Shown here piece after piece: positions 43,942 to 52,159 of a stretch of DNA of 64,000 nucleotides. The stretch is from CAIVVT01 sp963823095 (lineage in GTDB: Bacteria; Acidobacteriota; Terriglobia; Bryobacterales; Bryobacteraceae). The position numbers and the translations under genes are program-made. The notes under the pieces were generated by a model, which was not told where the DNA came from, made no database searches, and saw only the letters and a list, made by a program, of their open reading frames with translations. The stretch is from assembly GCA_963823095.1 (NCBI GenBank), contig CAWGKI010000008.1:81992-145991 (forward strand). The letters are read 5' to 3'. Numbering within the stretch: the stretch's first letter is position 1; the number at the start of each line of letters is the position of its first letter.

Positions 43942-44729
43942 AACCCATTCGAATTACAGTTGCAAACCAAAAAGGTGGGGTAGGAAAGACCACCACCGTG
44001 CTTACCCTGGCCCGTTGCTTTGCTGATGAAGGCCACCGCGTTCTTATGATCGACACGGATCCGCAGGGGAATCTCTGGACGACTCTGAGCGGCTTGGAAC
44101 GTTTCCAAAATGGGGGCAAGCCCCAGTATTGGATCCACCAATTGTTCAGTGATGAGCCTGTTGCCGCCACACAGATGGCTGTCCCGGTCCACGAGCGCAT
44201 CTCCTGCATTTTCAGTGATCGGCGGATGTTCTTTGCGGAGTCGCGCTTGGCGGGGACTACGGCAAAGGAGCTAATTCTCAATTCCCTGCTCTCGATTGTT
44301 GAACAGCAATTTGATGTCATCCTATTCGACGTAGCGCCCTCGATCTCGCACATCCAGACCTGCGCTGTAGCCTACACGAGGAACATTCTGATTCCTGTGG
44401 GTATGGATAACTTAAGTGTGGAGGGCGCCATGTCCTCGTTACAAACCGTAGAAGTGTTGAACCGAATGCTGAACCTAGAGTGTCGGTGCATCGGGTTCTT
44501 GCCCACTATGGTTGACATGCGCCTATCGGCCACCGAAGTGGTCATGCATGCGCTGGAGGAACGCTCTAAGTCGATGGGTATTCCCCTGCTCCCTGGTATC
44601 CGGACCGATCAAGCAATCAATCGGTCCCTGCGTGGCGGCAAGTTCCTGCAAGATCACGATCCGCGGTCGAAGGCCCTGGAAGACTATCAGAAAACGTGCA
44701 AGTTGCTCCTGGAGGGACTCGGCGCGTAA
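43938..44729 (+). CDS. parA: ParA-family partition ATPase
   Basis: A 263-residue Walker-type ATPase. The deviant Walker A is at residues 11-19 (QKGGVGKTT), switch region IDTDPQGN and Walker B ILFDVAPS. There is no N-terminal HTH, so it is the short (type Ib or chromosomal-like) form, with DNA recognition delegated to neighbours. It overlaps both the HTH gene (ATGA) and the next gene (TAATG). Role: partition of the element, non-specific DNA binding with ATP, stimulated by a centromere-bound partner. Confidence 0.93.
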   Translation: MKPIRITVANQKGGVGKTTTVLTLARCFADEGHRVLMIDTDPQGNLWTTLSGLERFQNGGKPQYWIHQLFSDEPVAATQMAVPVHERISCIFSDRRMFFAESRLAGTTAKELILNSLLSIVEQQFDVILFDVAPSISHIQTCAVAYTRNILIPVGMDNLSVEGAMSSLQTVEVLNRMLNLECRCIGFLPTMVDMRLSATEVVMHALEERSKSMGIPLLPGIRTDQAINRSLRGGKFLQDHDPRSKALEDYQKTCKLLLEGLGA

Positions 44730-46174
44730 TGCCCCGCCGGCGCACAGATCGTCCGGTGGAACAGTTACGTTCCACCAGTTGGACCTCGACTGCCGATCTC
44801 GAAGAGACCATGGCGGCGATGTTCCAGCACCACGATGCGCAAAAGGTCGTTTCTCAACAGCCAACACCTACTGTAGGTATTGGCTTACAACCTACAGTAG
44901 GCTGTGAACCAAAACCTACTGTAGATTCTATAGTTCTCCAAGGTGTTGATAATACTCCCGTTATTGAAACACCTACAGTAGGTATTGGGCCAACGCCTAC
45001 TGTAGGTGTTTCACCTGTGGAAACGTACATTCCAGCGCCTACTGTAGGTGGTGGGACAAAGCCTACAGCAGATCATGGGTCAACGCCTACTGTAGGTGAT
45101 GATATGGGGCCTACAGTAGGTCCTGAGTCAACGCCTACTGTAGGCTCTGCATATGCGCAGCCGCTGAGCGAGGCAGCACCCACAGTAGGTCCTAACCCAA
45201 GACCTACAGTAGGCCTTGGGTTGTGGCTGTCAGAAGATGGAACAAAAGTATTCTCTGCCAGCCGGACAAAACCGATCACTCAGGCCCAGGATGCTATGAC
45301 GGCTCACGAGGAACGGGTGTACAACCATCTACGACGCCGCGGTTCTGGCTTGGATGGGACGGAGTCGCGGACGATCCGGGCTGGATATGGTCGGCTGAGC
45401 CTGGAATTGAAGATGGATCGGCAAAATGTGAAGCATATTCTTCTTCGGCTCCAGGACAAGGGCGTTATCCGGGAATTAGAGGCTGGCAGGGCCGACGACC
45501 GGAGTCCGACGTTGTACGAGGTATTTGGTTACTCTGACATTCTTCAACACTTGCGGGCGCGTGGGCGTCGGCACATCGTGAAATCCGGGAATGGCGTGTT
45601 GTTCGTTTATCCGGGCGGGACCACCCCACCACCCACAGTAGGCGTTACTCCACCGCCTACAGTAGGTCTTGGCTTACAGCCCACAGTAGGCGCTAGTGCA
45701 CCACCTACTGTGGGCCCGGCAGCTACAGCCCCAGTGGGTACTGACCCAAAACCCACTGTAGGTGCCGCGCCTACCCCTTTAGGAACTACTCCAGAAGGAA
45801 TTTCAGAAAGGAAGCTTGTTTCTTCCATCGTCGTCGGCGTTCGCGAGTTTTTCCTGCTCGACGACGGCGCGGTCAAGACAGCTCTAGCCCAAGCAGAACC
45901 AGGCCTCAAGCTTCACGAAGCGCTTCATTTTGCCAGGATGGCCGCATTTAAACTCGTGCGTCAGAAGAACGTCTACAATCACACGGCGCTTTGGATTAAA
46001 CAGTTCGCAGGCTGGGCTTCCGGAACTGCGCTGGAGATGTATCGTGAAGAAGCCGCACGAGAGCGCGAGAACCAGTTGGAGCATCACGACAGCAAAATCT
46101 GGCAGATGATCATCGAGAACCCGGAAGCACCTGAAGATCAAAAACGTCTGGCCATGCGCGTTCTGGATCTTTAG
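44729..46174 (+). CDS. Winged-helix protein with PTVG octapeptide repeats encoded by palindromic DNA iterons
   Basis: A 481-residue protein. Residues 1-45 are basic; 47-162 carry PTVG repeats, mostly every 8 residues; 190-290 form a winged-helix domain (EERVYNHLRRRGSGLDG, LELKMDRQNVKHILLRLQDKG); 302-345 hold a second PTVG block; 355-481 is a helical C-terminal domain (HEALHFARMAAFKLVRQ). Each PTVG is coded by the palindrome CCTACWGTAGG or a near form. This suggests selection on DNA, with the protein probably binding its own gene. It overlaps parA (TAATG). Likely roles: ParB-like centromere binder or lambda-O-like replication initiator. No named family is recognised. Confidence 0.8.
   Translation: MPRRRTDRPVEQLRSTSWTSTADLEETMAAMFQHHDAQKVVSQQPTPTVGIGLQPTVGCEPKPTVDSIVLQGVDNTPVIETPTVGIGPTPTVGVSPVETYIPAPTVGGGTKPTADHGSTPTVGDDMGPTVGPESTPTVGSAYAQPLSEAAPTVGPNPRPTVGLGLWLSEDGTKVFSASRTKPITQAQDAMTAHEERVYNHLRRRGSGLDGTESRTIRAGYGRLSLELKMDRQNVKHILLRLQDKGVIRELEAGRADDRSPTLYEVFGYSDILQHLRARGRRHIVKSGNGVLFVYPGGTTPPPTVGVTPPPTVGLGLQPTVGASAPPTVGPAATAPVGTDPKPTVGAAPTPLGTTPEGISERKLVSSIVVGVREFFLLDDGAVKTALAQAEPGLKLHEALHFARMAAFKLVRQKNVYNHTALWIKQFAGWASGTALEMYREEAARERENQLEHHDSKIWQMIIENPEAPEDQKRLAMRVLDL
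44867..45213 (+). repeat. Iteron array 1 (12 copies of CCTACWGTAGG) inside a gene
   Basis: Copies start at 44867, 44891, 44915, 44972, 44996, 45038, 45062, 45086, 45110, 45134, 45179 and 45203. Nine match CCTACWGTAGG exactly; those at 44915, 45062 and 45179 differ at one or two bases. Most steps are exactly 24 bp; others are 57, 42 and 45. All are in codon phase, reading Pro-Thr-Val-Gly. Confidence 0.95.
45632..45762 (+). repeat. Iteron array 2 (5 clear copies plus one decayed) inside the same gene
   Basis: Copies start at 45632, 45656, 45680, 45704 and 45752, with a decayed copy exactly in register at 45728, so the array is a perfect 24-bp ladder of six. One is an exact CCTACWGTAGG, the others have one base changed (CCC for CCT, or GTGGG). 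It lies just after the winged-helix coding part. Confidence 0.92.
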
Positions 46175-46535
46175 TCGTGGCCGCGAGTGCAGGTTTCACC
46201 CGCAAACATCGGGGGAGGGAAGCGTATCGATCAGAATGCAACGCCGTACCTATTGCCTTCACCCTTGTAGACCGCCAGCCACGATTCTGCGCGAATTTGC
46301 CAAGGACGTCTACAAGACTTCAAAGGCGCTTGTGCGCTGAATGGTTGATTGCTTATTCAGCCCTGCGGCGAGCCGTCCCCCTGGCGATCCTGGTTTGATC
46401 TCCTCCCGGCCAGCGGACTAAAGGATTGCTGGTGGACAGAGCATCCATTTGGCCAGCACGAGAACCTTCTCTGCGGGTCATTTTCAGGTACAATCGGTGT
46501 ATAAGCGTCTATCCGCTTAGGTGTATTGGTGCCAC
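46175..46535. other. Intergenic region before the RHH-PIN pair
   Basis: 361 bp with no supported gene. The last 40 bases hold a probable promoter (TACAAT near 46490) and the palindrome at 46502-46519. Confidence 0.5.
46502..46519 (+). promoter_or_regulatory. Operator-like palindrome TAAGCG...CGCTTA
   Basis: Six-base arms with a 6-base spacer, 16 bases before the antitoxin ATG and just after a likely -10 box. RHH antitoxins usually repress their own operon from such sites. Confidence 0.5.
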
Positions 46536-46808
46536 ATGAAGGAAGAAGCCGTCCGCTGGAACATCAAGGTCTCAAAGGAGACCAACCTCACCCTGCGCAC
46601 CTATCTAGGCTCCCAGGGCGCAAAAAAGGGCGACCTCTCGAAATTCATCGAAGAGGCCGTTCGCTGGCGTGTGTTTCATCGGACCGTCCAGGACATCAAG
46701 GCGCGCAACGCCGAGTCCGATCCGGACGAGTTGCAGAGCATCATTGACGACGCCGTGCGCAAGGTTCGCGACGACAGGCGCGCCCAAGAGAAGGCCGACA
46801 GAGTCTGA
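46536..46808 (+). CDS. Ribbon-helix-helix antitoxin
   Basis: A 90-residue protein. The N-terminus (VRWNIKVSKETNLTLRTYLGSQGAKKGDLSKFIEEAV in overlapping form) fits a ribbon-helix-helix DNA-binding domain; the C-terminus is a charged helix likely to wrap the toxin. TGATG overlap with the PIN gene shows translational coupling. Confidence 0.82.
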   Translation: MKEEAVRWNIKVSKETNLTLRTYLGSQGAKKGDLSKFIEEAVRWRVFHRTVQDIKARNAESDPDELQSIIDDAVRKVRDDRRAQEKADRV

Positions 46809-47212
46809 TGCGCGTGGTGCTCGATACCAACATTCTGGTTTCCGCCCTGTTGCTCCAACAGGGACACCCGGCCGCGATCTATCGCGCCTGGCAGGAAGGC
46901 AATTTCACGCTCCTGACCTGTGCCGAGCAGCTCGACGAACTGCGTCAAACGCTCCGCAAGCCTGCGATCGCTGAGCGCATCAAACCCTATAAGGCGGGCC
47001 GTCTAGTGAACGAATTGAAAGGGCTTGCCGAAGACGTGGGGGCGCTACCGCGCGTGCAGCGATCTCCCGATCCCACCGACGACTTTCTGCTGGCCATGTC
47101 CGAAGCGGGCAAGGCCGATTATCTGGTGACAGGTGACAAGAGCGGGTTACTTGCCCTCGCGCGCCACCAGAACACGCGGATCGTGTCCGCGCGTCATTTC
47201 GCAGCGCTCTAG
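46808..47212 (+). CDS. PIN-domain toxin (putative RNase)
   Basis: A 134-residue PIN-domain protein. Acidic catalytic residues are visible in VVLDTNILVSALL, in CAEQLDELRQTL, in DPTDDFLLAMSEAGKADYLVTGD. PIN toxins cleave RNA, often tRNA or mRNA. Together with the preceding RHH gene it forms a type II toxin-antitoxin pair that could stabilise the conjugative element. Confidence 0.88.
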   Translation: MRVVLDTNILVSALLLQQGHPAAIYRAWQEGNFTLLTCAEQLDELRQTLRKPAIAERIKPYKAGRLVNELKGLAEDVGALPRVQRSPDPTDDFLLAMSEAGKADYLVTGDKSGLLALARHQNTRIVSARHFAAL

Positions 47213-47644
47213 GCGAGGGTAAGTCTGGCCTTGTCGATAAGACAGATGAACTATGCTTACCCCCTCAACGAAGCGCAAAGCCCATCTCTCCATCGCCAAT
47301 CTCTTCAACTGCGACATCGTCCAGCAAGACACGGAAACTGACATCTGCGGCGACCTGGGCCTGGGAATGCTCGAGGACTGAGCATCCGATCCGGCGGGCA
47401 GGGAATAAGTTTGGACGATCCTCAGGTGCAGAAACGGTGCCTGGAAGCGTTTCAGCCGCTCCTCGCCGGCCTGGAGGCCGTCAGGGGGTATTCCTAGAAC
47501 ACCTTTGGCATGGGATGTTCCGATCAGAGCCGGAGGGCAGGGAAGTCCTGCCGGGGGTGATGTTAAGCGTTGCTGCAGTCACGCAAATCACGACAGGGAA
47601 GTCGAAAACTCGCGGCTGGCTGCGCTGAGGCCTTCAAACCATTC
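47213..47644. other. Intergenic region, at most one tiny frame
   Basis: 432 bp. A 42-residue frame (47253-47381, beginning MLTPSTKRKAHLSIANLF) has no ribosome site and matches nothing I know; it may be a remnant. Otherwise nothing is recognised. Confidence 0.4.
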
Positions 47645-48058
47645 TCAACTCTGGCCTTTCTTGGCCTTTTCAGCATCCCACCGGGCTCGTGACGCTCGTG
47701 ACGCTCGCGCCTTTCTTTCCTCCGGCGGAAGAGCTTCCCAGTACGTGCGAACGGCGGTCCGTTGTTTCTCCAAGCCGGAGCGTTCCAACAGGCCGACCGC
47801 CTGGTCGAGAACTTCAATGACGGACAGGTTGAACTTGTCACCCAGACGTCGCACATCACCAGCAACCTTTTCACTGATCAGTGACAACGCCTTGATGTCG
47901 TGACTATCCCGTTGAATCTTCAGGGCTGCCATCCAGGAACCAAAGGCACGGTCATACTTCCGATGTCCACTCGGCATTCTATCGGAAATGAAATCCAACT
48001 TCCAACGCATTAATTCGCTTGACACAAGCACCCCACTCGCATTACGCTGGCCCCACAT
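47645..48058 (-). CDS. Possible regulator, divergent from the secretion operon
   Basis: A 137-residue frame (ATG 48058; TTG 48076 and ATG 48010 also possible). The middle (SLISEKVAGDVRRLGDKFNLSVIEVLDQAVGLLERSGL) looks helical and may include a ribbon-helix-helix or HTH-like unit; the end is Arg/Ala-rich (RKARASRASRARWDAEKAKKG), like nucleic-acid-binding tails. It is the only gene on the minus strand within the conjugative region and faces away from virB2, so a role in controlling transfer is plausible. Confidence 0.6.
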   Translation of the reverse strand: MWGQRNASGVLVSSELMRWKLDFISDRMPSGHRKYDRAFGSWMAALKIQRDSHDIKALSLISEKVAGDVRRLGDKFNLSVIEVLDQAVGLLERSGLEKQRTAVRTYWEALPPEERKARASRASRARWDAEKAKKGQS

Positions 48059-48307
48059 TGACGCAAACGTCAACAAACAAGTTCCTGAATTAGGAGGTTA
48101 ATTGCATCGGTATTAAATCGCAATACTAATGCACATGAAACATCCAGTATTTTTGGTTGCGTGTCGAATGCATCCCATTGAATCAATGACTTGAGACCTA
48201 CAGCAACGAGTGGCCCGTGACCTTTCGGGTCACAACGACATCAAAATGGCCGGTCGGACGGCTCAACGTATTATCAACAACTTGCAGCTACTTTCGAAGG
48301 AGAAGAC
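48058..48307 (+). promoter_or_regulatory. Divergent control region upstream of the secretion operon
   Basis: It contains the palindrome TTGACG-caaa-CGTCAA (48058-48073) at the start of the divergent gene, an AGGAGG followed by a four-codon frame (TTG CAT CGG TAT stop), a possible stem GGTATT/AATACT, and a perfect hairpin GTGACC/GGTCAC with a TTTCG loop at 48217-48233. These are candidate operator, leader and attenuator parts; their function is inferred from position. Confidence 0.5.
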
Positions 48308-48673
48308 GTGAACACATCACCTGCTGTGCAAACTTCCAGTACTACGGTACTAGATAATTTGAAACTAAGGTTTGCATCATCCGGGCGCAATCTGGCACCG
48401 GTTTTGATGACGCTGGTCTTCGCTGCCGCCGCCCACGCTCAGGGAACGATTGATTTCTCTGGGGCCAACACGCTCCTGGGGAACTTCAAAACGTTCGCCA
48501 TTTTCGCCGGGGCCGTCATCGCCTTTGGTAGCCTCATCTTCGCCGGCATCCGCATGATGGGTGGCCGCTTCAACGAGGCCGTCCCCGGGCTCTTCGGCGC
48601 ATTGTTCGGAGCGGCAGTACTCGGTTGGGGCGCTGGCTGGATTAGTTCCCTCACCGGTCAGTCGATCCCTTAA
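48308..48673 (+). CDS. virB2: VirB2/TrbC-like pilin
   Basis: A 121-residue major pilin. A long signal region ends at AAAHAQ (cleavage about residue 44), followed by the two hydrophobic helices of VirB2 pilins (FAIFAGAVIAFGSLIFAGIRMM and GLFGALFGAAVLGWGAGWI) separated by a short cytoplasmic loop. It is first in the secretion operon. Confidence 0.85.
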   Translation: MNTSPAVQTSSTTVLDNLKLRFASSGRNLAPVLMTLVFAAAAHAQGTIDFSGANTLLGNFKTFAIFAGAVIAFGSLIFAGIRMMGGRFNEAVPGLFGALFGAAVLGWGAGWISSLTGQSIP

Positions 48674-48678
48674 CTCCC

Positions 48679-48951
48679 ATGCACACGAGCAGGCGAGGAG
48701 AACCGCTATCCATCAACCCGGCTTTGAATAAGCCGCGGGCCAAATTGGGGCTGGACTTAACGGCCTGGATGTCCATCGTGTTCGCGACGATAACGGTTTT
48801 CCTCCTTGGGTTCCGCATGCTGGCAATACTCAGCTTCCCGCTGATTACGGGCGGCACGTGGCTGATTGTCCGTAAACACCCGAAGATGTTTCAACTTTGG
48901 GGGCTCAGCTTTACGCAGAGGTCCTACTATGATCCGCGCAAACAATCATGA
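48679..48951 (+). CDS. virB3: VirB3-like protein
   Basis: A 90-residue inner-membrane protein with a hydrophobic helix pair (MSIVFATITVFLLGF, MLAILSFPLITGGTWLIV) and ending in YYDPRKQS, typical of VirB3/TrbD. It overlaps virB4 by 23 bases, consistent with VirB3-VirB4 cooperation and with fusions seen in other systems. Confidence 0.83.
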   Translation: MHTSRRGEPLSINPALNKPRAKLGLDLTAWMSIVFATITVFLLGFRMLAILSFPLITGGTWLIVRKHPKMFQLWGLSFTQRSYYDPRKQS

Positions 48952-51292
48952 AAAGTACACCCCATGGTTCGCGCAGGCCGGGGCCGCGTGTAGCATCGTT
49001 CCAGTTTCCCGGTTCGTCGGTCCAAACGGTTTTGCCCTGAAGGGCGGCGGCTACGGGTGCTTGTTTTCTCTCACCGGCATTGACGAGGAAGGGCAAACTG
49101 ATGAGGAACTCGAAGCGCGGGTACGCTCCATTGAAGGCGCGTTGCACGGGCTTTCTGAAGGCTCTTGCCTTTACCAATACACGCACGTTGTTGCCGGGTT
49201 TAATCTTCCGCGGCAAGAAACGTACAAGAACCCGGTCACCGAAACATTCGTAAACGACCGCCTTTCCTTCCTCCACCACAACGCGGGTTTCCGCCGCGTT
49301 CATCTTCACTGGTGCCTAACGCTTGAGCCACCAACTTCCAACCCTCTGAGGCGGCCTCAAGACCACGCAAATGACAACGCCAGACTATTGGCCGAGCTGC
49401 TGAAGACCGCCACTCATCTCGAAGCCCACCTGAAAGGACCAATTGGCCTGAAGCTGCTCGACAAGGGAGAAGCCTTTCGGTTCTTCAGCTATCTATTCAA
49501 CCTGGAGCCGTGGGCTGAACATGACCAGCTCCGAACCGATGAGGGTGTCGACCGTCAGATCGTCAGGAGCGCTGTGTCGTGGAACAGCGACCACCTCAGG
49601 GTAGGGAAGCGGTTCGTGCAATTGTTCTCCCTGACGAACACGCCGGAAGCTTCGAGGCCCTGCCTGTTCTCCGGCTTGCTCACCCTCGATTGTGACAGTG
49701 TGTTGTGTTCGACCTGGCGGCCGAAGTCCGCCGAGGCGGCACGGAGTGAAGTGAACGCTCAGGAAAAGTTCATTTCGTTTTTCAAACACAGCGTCCTCCA
49801 GTGGGCGATTAGCGGTCGCGACATCCGCGCACTAGACACGACAGCCGGCGCCAAGGCCGCGACCGAGAAGGTAGACGAACTCAGCGAAGTCATCAAGTCG
49901 CTCGACAGGAAAGCCCAGGGGGAGTACTCTTTGCGGTTGCTGCTAGCTGCACACAGCGCGGCGCAGCTTCGTGAGGCCATCCCGGCGGTTCACCGGATTT
50001 TCGTCGATGCACGCGCCCCGGTAATGGAAGAGACCCTGGGGAATCTCTCGGGCTACTACGCCATGTTTCCCGGCAATCAGCGCTTTAATGTGTATCCGCT
50101 CTGGTTAGGGGAAGACCACCACGCGCGGCTTTCTTCGGTATTCGCGCCCTTTATCGGGCATCCGCATTCAGATGATTTAGACGCTGAATATCTGAATGTT
50201 TTCGAAACGCGCACGCGGACGCCGCTGTTCCAGGACGCCTATGTAGACGGTGTGCGCGTCATGTTGATGATTGGGCCGACCGGCAAAGGCAAGTCTGTTC
50301 ACGGCAATCAGATGATCGCCCTGGAGCAGAAATATGGCGGGTTCACCTTCATCTTCGATGTCGGCGGCAGTTACGAAAGTACGGTCGAGCTGTACGGCGG
50401 GCGAGTGGACCGGGTTGGTATTGACGGACCGCGAGTGAATCCGTTTTCGCTCGAGCCGACCGAACACAACCTCACCTTCCTGTACTCGTTCCTTAAGCTG
50501 CTGCTCGTGAACGGCGGGGCGCAGCTTCAGCCAGAAGACGATGATGTGATCCACAAGGCCGTGCGCGGCGTTTACCAGCTCGAACCAGAGAACCGGCGTT
50601 TATCCAATGTCTTTCTACCGAAGCATCTCGACCGCTATTTGGCGAAGTGGGTTGGCAGGGGCGTTTACCAGAACATCTTTGACAACGTGGAAGACACCCT
50701 CAGCCTGTCGCGGGTTCAGTGTTTCGATTTCCAGCGCCTCCACACCAAGAACTACGCCGACCTGATTGAGCCGCTGATGGTGTGGCTGCTCCGGCGCATA
50801 GACGATGTGCTTTACGATCCCGCGAACCTGGGCGTTCCGAAGCACTTGCTCATCGAGGAAATCTTCTCCGCCATGAAGAACCGGCAGCTGCTCGAAGGAG
50901 CGCTCGACTCCATCAAGACGGTGCGCAAGAACCTGGGCGGTGTCACGCTCATCGGCCAATCCGCCAACGACTTAGGCGAGAACGCGGACATCATCGTGAA
51001 CTCGTGCTCATCGTTCCTGTTCCTGCAGGACGCCACCTTCAACAAGTCTTATTACGGCGACTTGTTCAAGCTCAACAGCCAGCAACTGAACCTGCTGGCC
51101 GACCTCCGGGAGCGCGAAGCACTCTACGTTCGGCGCGATGGAATCACGAAGGTCATCACGTTAAACCTCGACCCAAACAGCTACGCCAAGTTCTCGACCA
51201 GGCCGAAAGATAAAGTCCGGCGATCGAAATTAGTGCAATTGTATGGCCTCACCGAAGGGCTGGAACGCTTCTCCCGCGGCGAGGTCGCATGA
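48929..51292 (+). CDS. virB4: VirB4/TrbE-type secretion ATPase
   Basis: A 787-residue ATPase powering pilus assembly and transfer. Walker A is GPTGKGKS at about residues 449-456; the Walker B-like strand is HLLIEEIFSAM, with Glu where DEA is more usual. The N-terminal CagE/TrbE domain and the C-terminal GQSANDL region are in place. The ATG at 48929 lies within virB3 after AGAGGT. Confidence 0.92.
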   Translation: MIRANNHEKYTPWFAQAGAACSIVPVSRFVGPNGFALKGGGYGCLFSLTGIDEEGQTDEELEARVRSIEGALHGLSEGSCLYQYTHVVAGFNLPRQETYKNPVTETFVNDRLSFLHHNAGFRRVHLHWCLTLEPPTSNPLRRPQDHANDNARLLAELLKTATHLEAHLKGPIGLKLLDKGEAFRFFSYLFNLEPWAEHDQLRTDEGVDRQIVRSAVSWNSDHLRVGKRFVQLFSLTNTPEASRPCLFSGLLTLDCDSVLCSTWRPKSAEAARSEVNAQEKFISFFKHSVLQWAISGRDIRALDTTAGAKAATEKVDELSEVIKSLDRKAQGEYSLRLLLAAHSAAQLREAIPAVHRIFVDARAPVMEETLGNLSGYYAMFPGNQRFNVYPLWLGEDHHARLSSVFAPFIGHPHSDDLDAEYLNVFETRTRTPLFQDAYVDGVRVMLMIGPTGKGKSVHGNQMIALEQKYGGFTFIFDVGGSYESTVELYGGRVDRVGIDGPRVNPFSLEPTEHNLTFLYSFLKLLLVNGGAQLQPEDDDVIHKAVRGVYQLEPENRRLSNVFLPKHLDRYLAKWVGRGVYQNIFDNVEDTLSLSRVQCFDFQRLHTKNYADLIEPLMVWLLRRIDDVLYDPANLGVPKHLLIEEIFSAMKNRQLLEGALDSIKTVRKNLGGVTLIGQSANDLGENADIIVNSCSSFLFLQDATFNKSYYGDLFKLNSQQLNLLADLREREALYVRRDGITKVITLNLDPNSYAKFSTRPKDKVRRSKLVQLYGLTEGLERFSRGEVA

Positions 51293-51327
51293 CGGCCGCC
51301 ATTCATTAAGCCAGAAAAGGAATAGCC

Positions 51328-52155
51328 GTGAAAACATCTCTGCTCGTGCTCGTCACAGCCGGGCTTGCCCTCGCCGCAGAGCCCGCCCGGCAACTTCAAC
51401 CGAACGCACCGCGCACCGTGGTTGTGCATGAGACAGACGCGCCCCCGGTCATTCGCACTGCACTCTTACAGTCCACGCTCATGGTGCTTCCAGAGGAGGA
51501 GAAGGTCGCAACCGTTTTCGGAGGCGACACCGTTGGGTGGGTCTTCGATGGCGGACACGTCGCCAGCCGCTTCATCAGCATCAAACCCAAACTTGTGAAC
51601 ACCAGCACCGACGTTCACATCGTTTCCGATCACGGCAACGAATACACTTTCCAGCTTAAGGAAATCTCGGGTGACGCCGATCCACACTTCGATTCAAAGG
51701 TGTTTGTCACCCCCGGCGACAAGCAGGCAAAAGACAATCTCACTCAGCTTCCCGTGTTCGTCCCTGCGGCAGAGGTGCGGGAGAAGCTGGACCGCTTGCA
51801 GAAAGAAGCGGAGGCAGCGAAAGCGGCAGAAGCGACTGAACGCAAAGCTATTGAGAGCGAAGCAGAACAATACCGGAGCCGCTACCCCGGCACGCTGCAT
51901 TTCGATTACGTGTGGGATCAGAAGACCGGCACCAAGCTTGGCGTTCAGCAAATTTGGCGAGACGACAAATTCACATATCTACGAGGCGAGTTTCAGGAGA
52001 CTCCGGTGCTCTACGAGCTGAAGGACGGGAAGGGAAGCCTAATCAACTTCGATTTCAACTCGGGACTGTACACGGTTCCGAAAACCGTTCACCAGGGATA
52101 TCTGGCGATTGGGAAACAGCGGATGGACTTCCGGCGAGCCGGGGAAGGGAACTGA
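51328..52155 (+). CDS. virB9: VirB9/TrbG-like outer-membrane-complex protein
   Basis: A 275-residue protein with a signal peptide (SLLVLVTAGLALAAEP) and a VirB9/CagX fold: an N-terminal beta-sandwich including HIVSDHGNEYTFQLK, a charged helical linker with KEAEAAKAAEATERKAIE, and a C-terminal domain with FDYVWDQKTGTKLGVQQIW and YTVPKTVHQGYLAIGK. It forms the core complex with VirB10. Confidence 0.9.
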   Translation: MKTSLLVLVTAGLALAAEPARQLQPNAPRTVVVHETDAPPVIRTALLQSTLMVLPEEEKVATVFGGDTVGWVFDGGHVASRFISIKPKLVNTSTDVHIVSDHGNEYTFQLKEISGDADPHFDSKVFVTPGDKQAKDNLTQLPVFVPAAEVREKLDRLQKEAEAAKAAEATERKAIESEAEQYRSRYPGTLHFDYVWDQKTGTKLGVQQIWRDDKFTYLRGEFQETPVLYELKDGKGSLINFDFNSGLYTVPKTVHQGYLAIGKQRMDFRRAGEGN

Positions 52156-52159
52156 CCCC

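Noticed and set aside
45073..45279. Minus-strand frame also reading PTVG repeats
   Set aside because: It arises only because the iterons are palindromic; there is no start signal and the frame is short.
44867..45762. CRISPR array
   Set aside because: Repeats are only 11 bp, spacers are about 13 bp and coding, and no cas genes are present.
46177..46398. 73-residue frame after the iteron gene
   Set aside because: No ribosome site and Arg-rich random composition.
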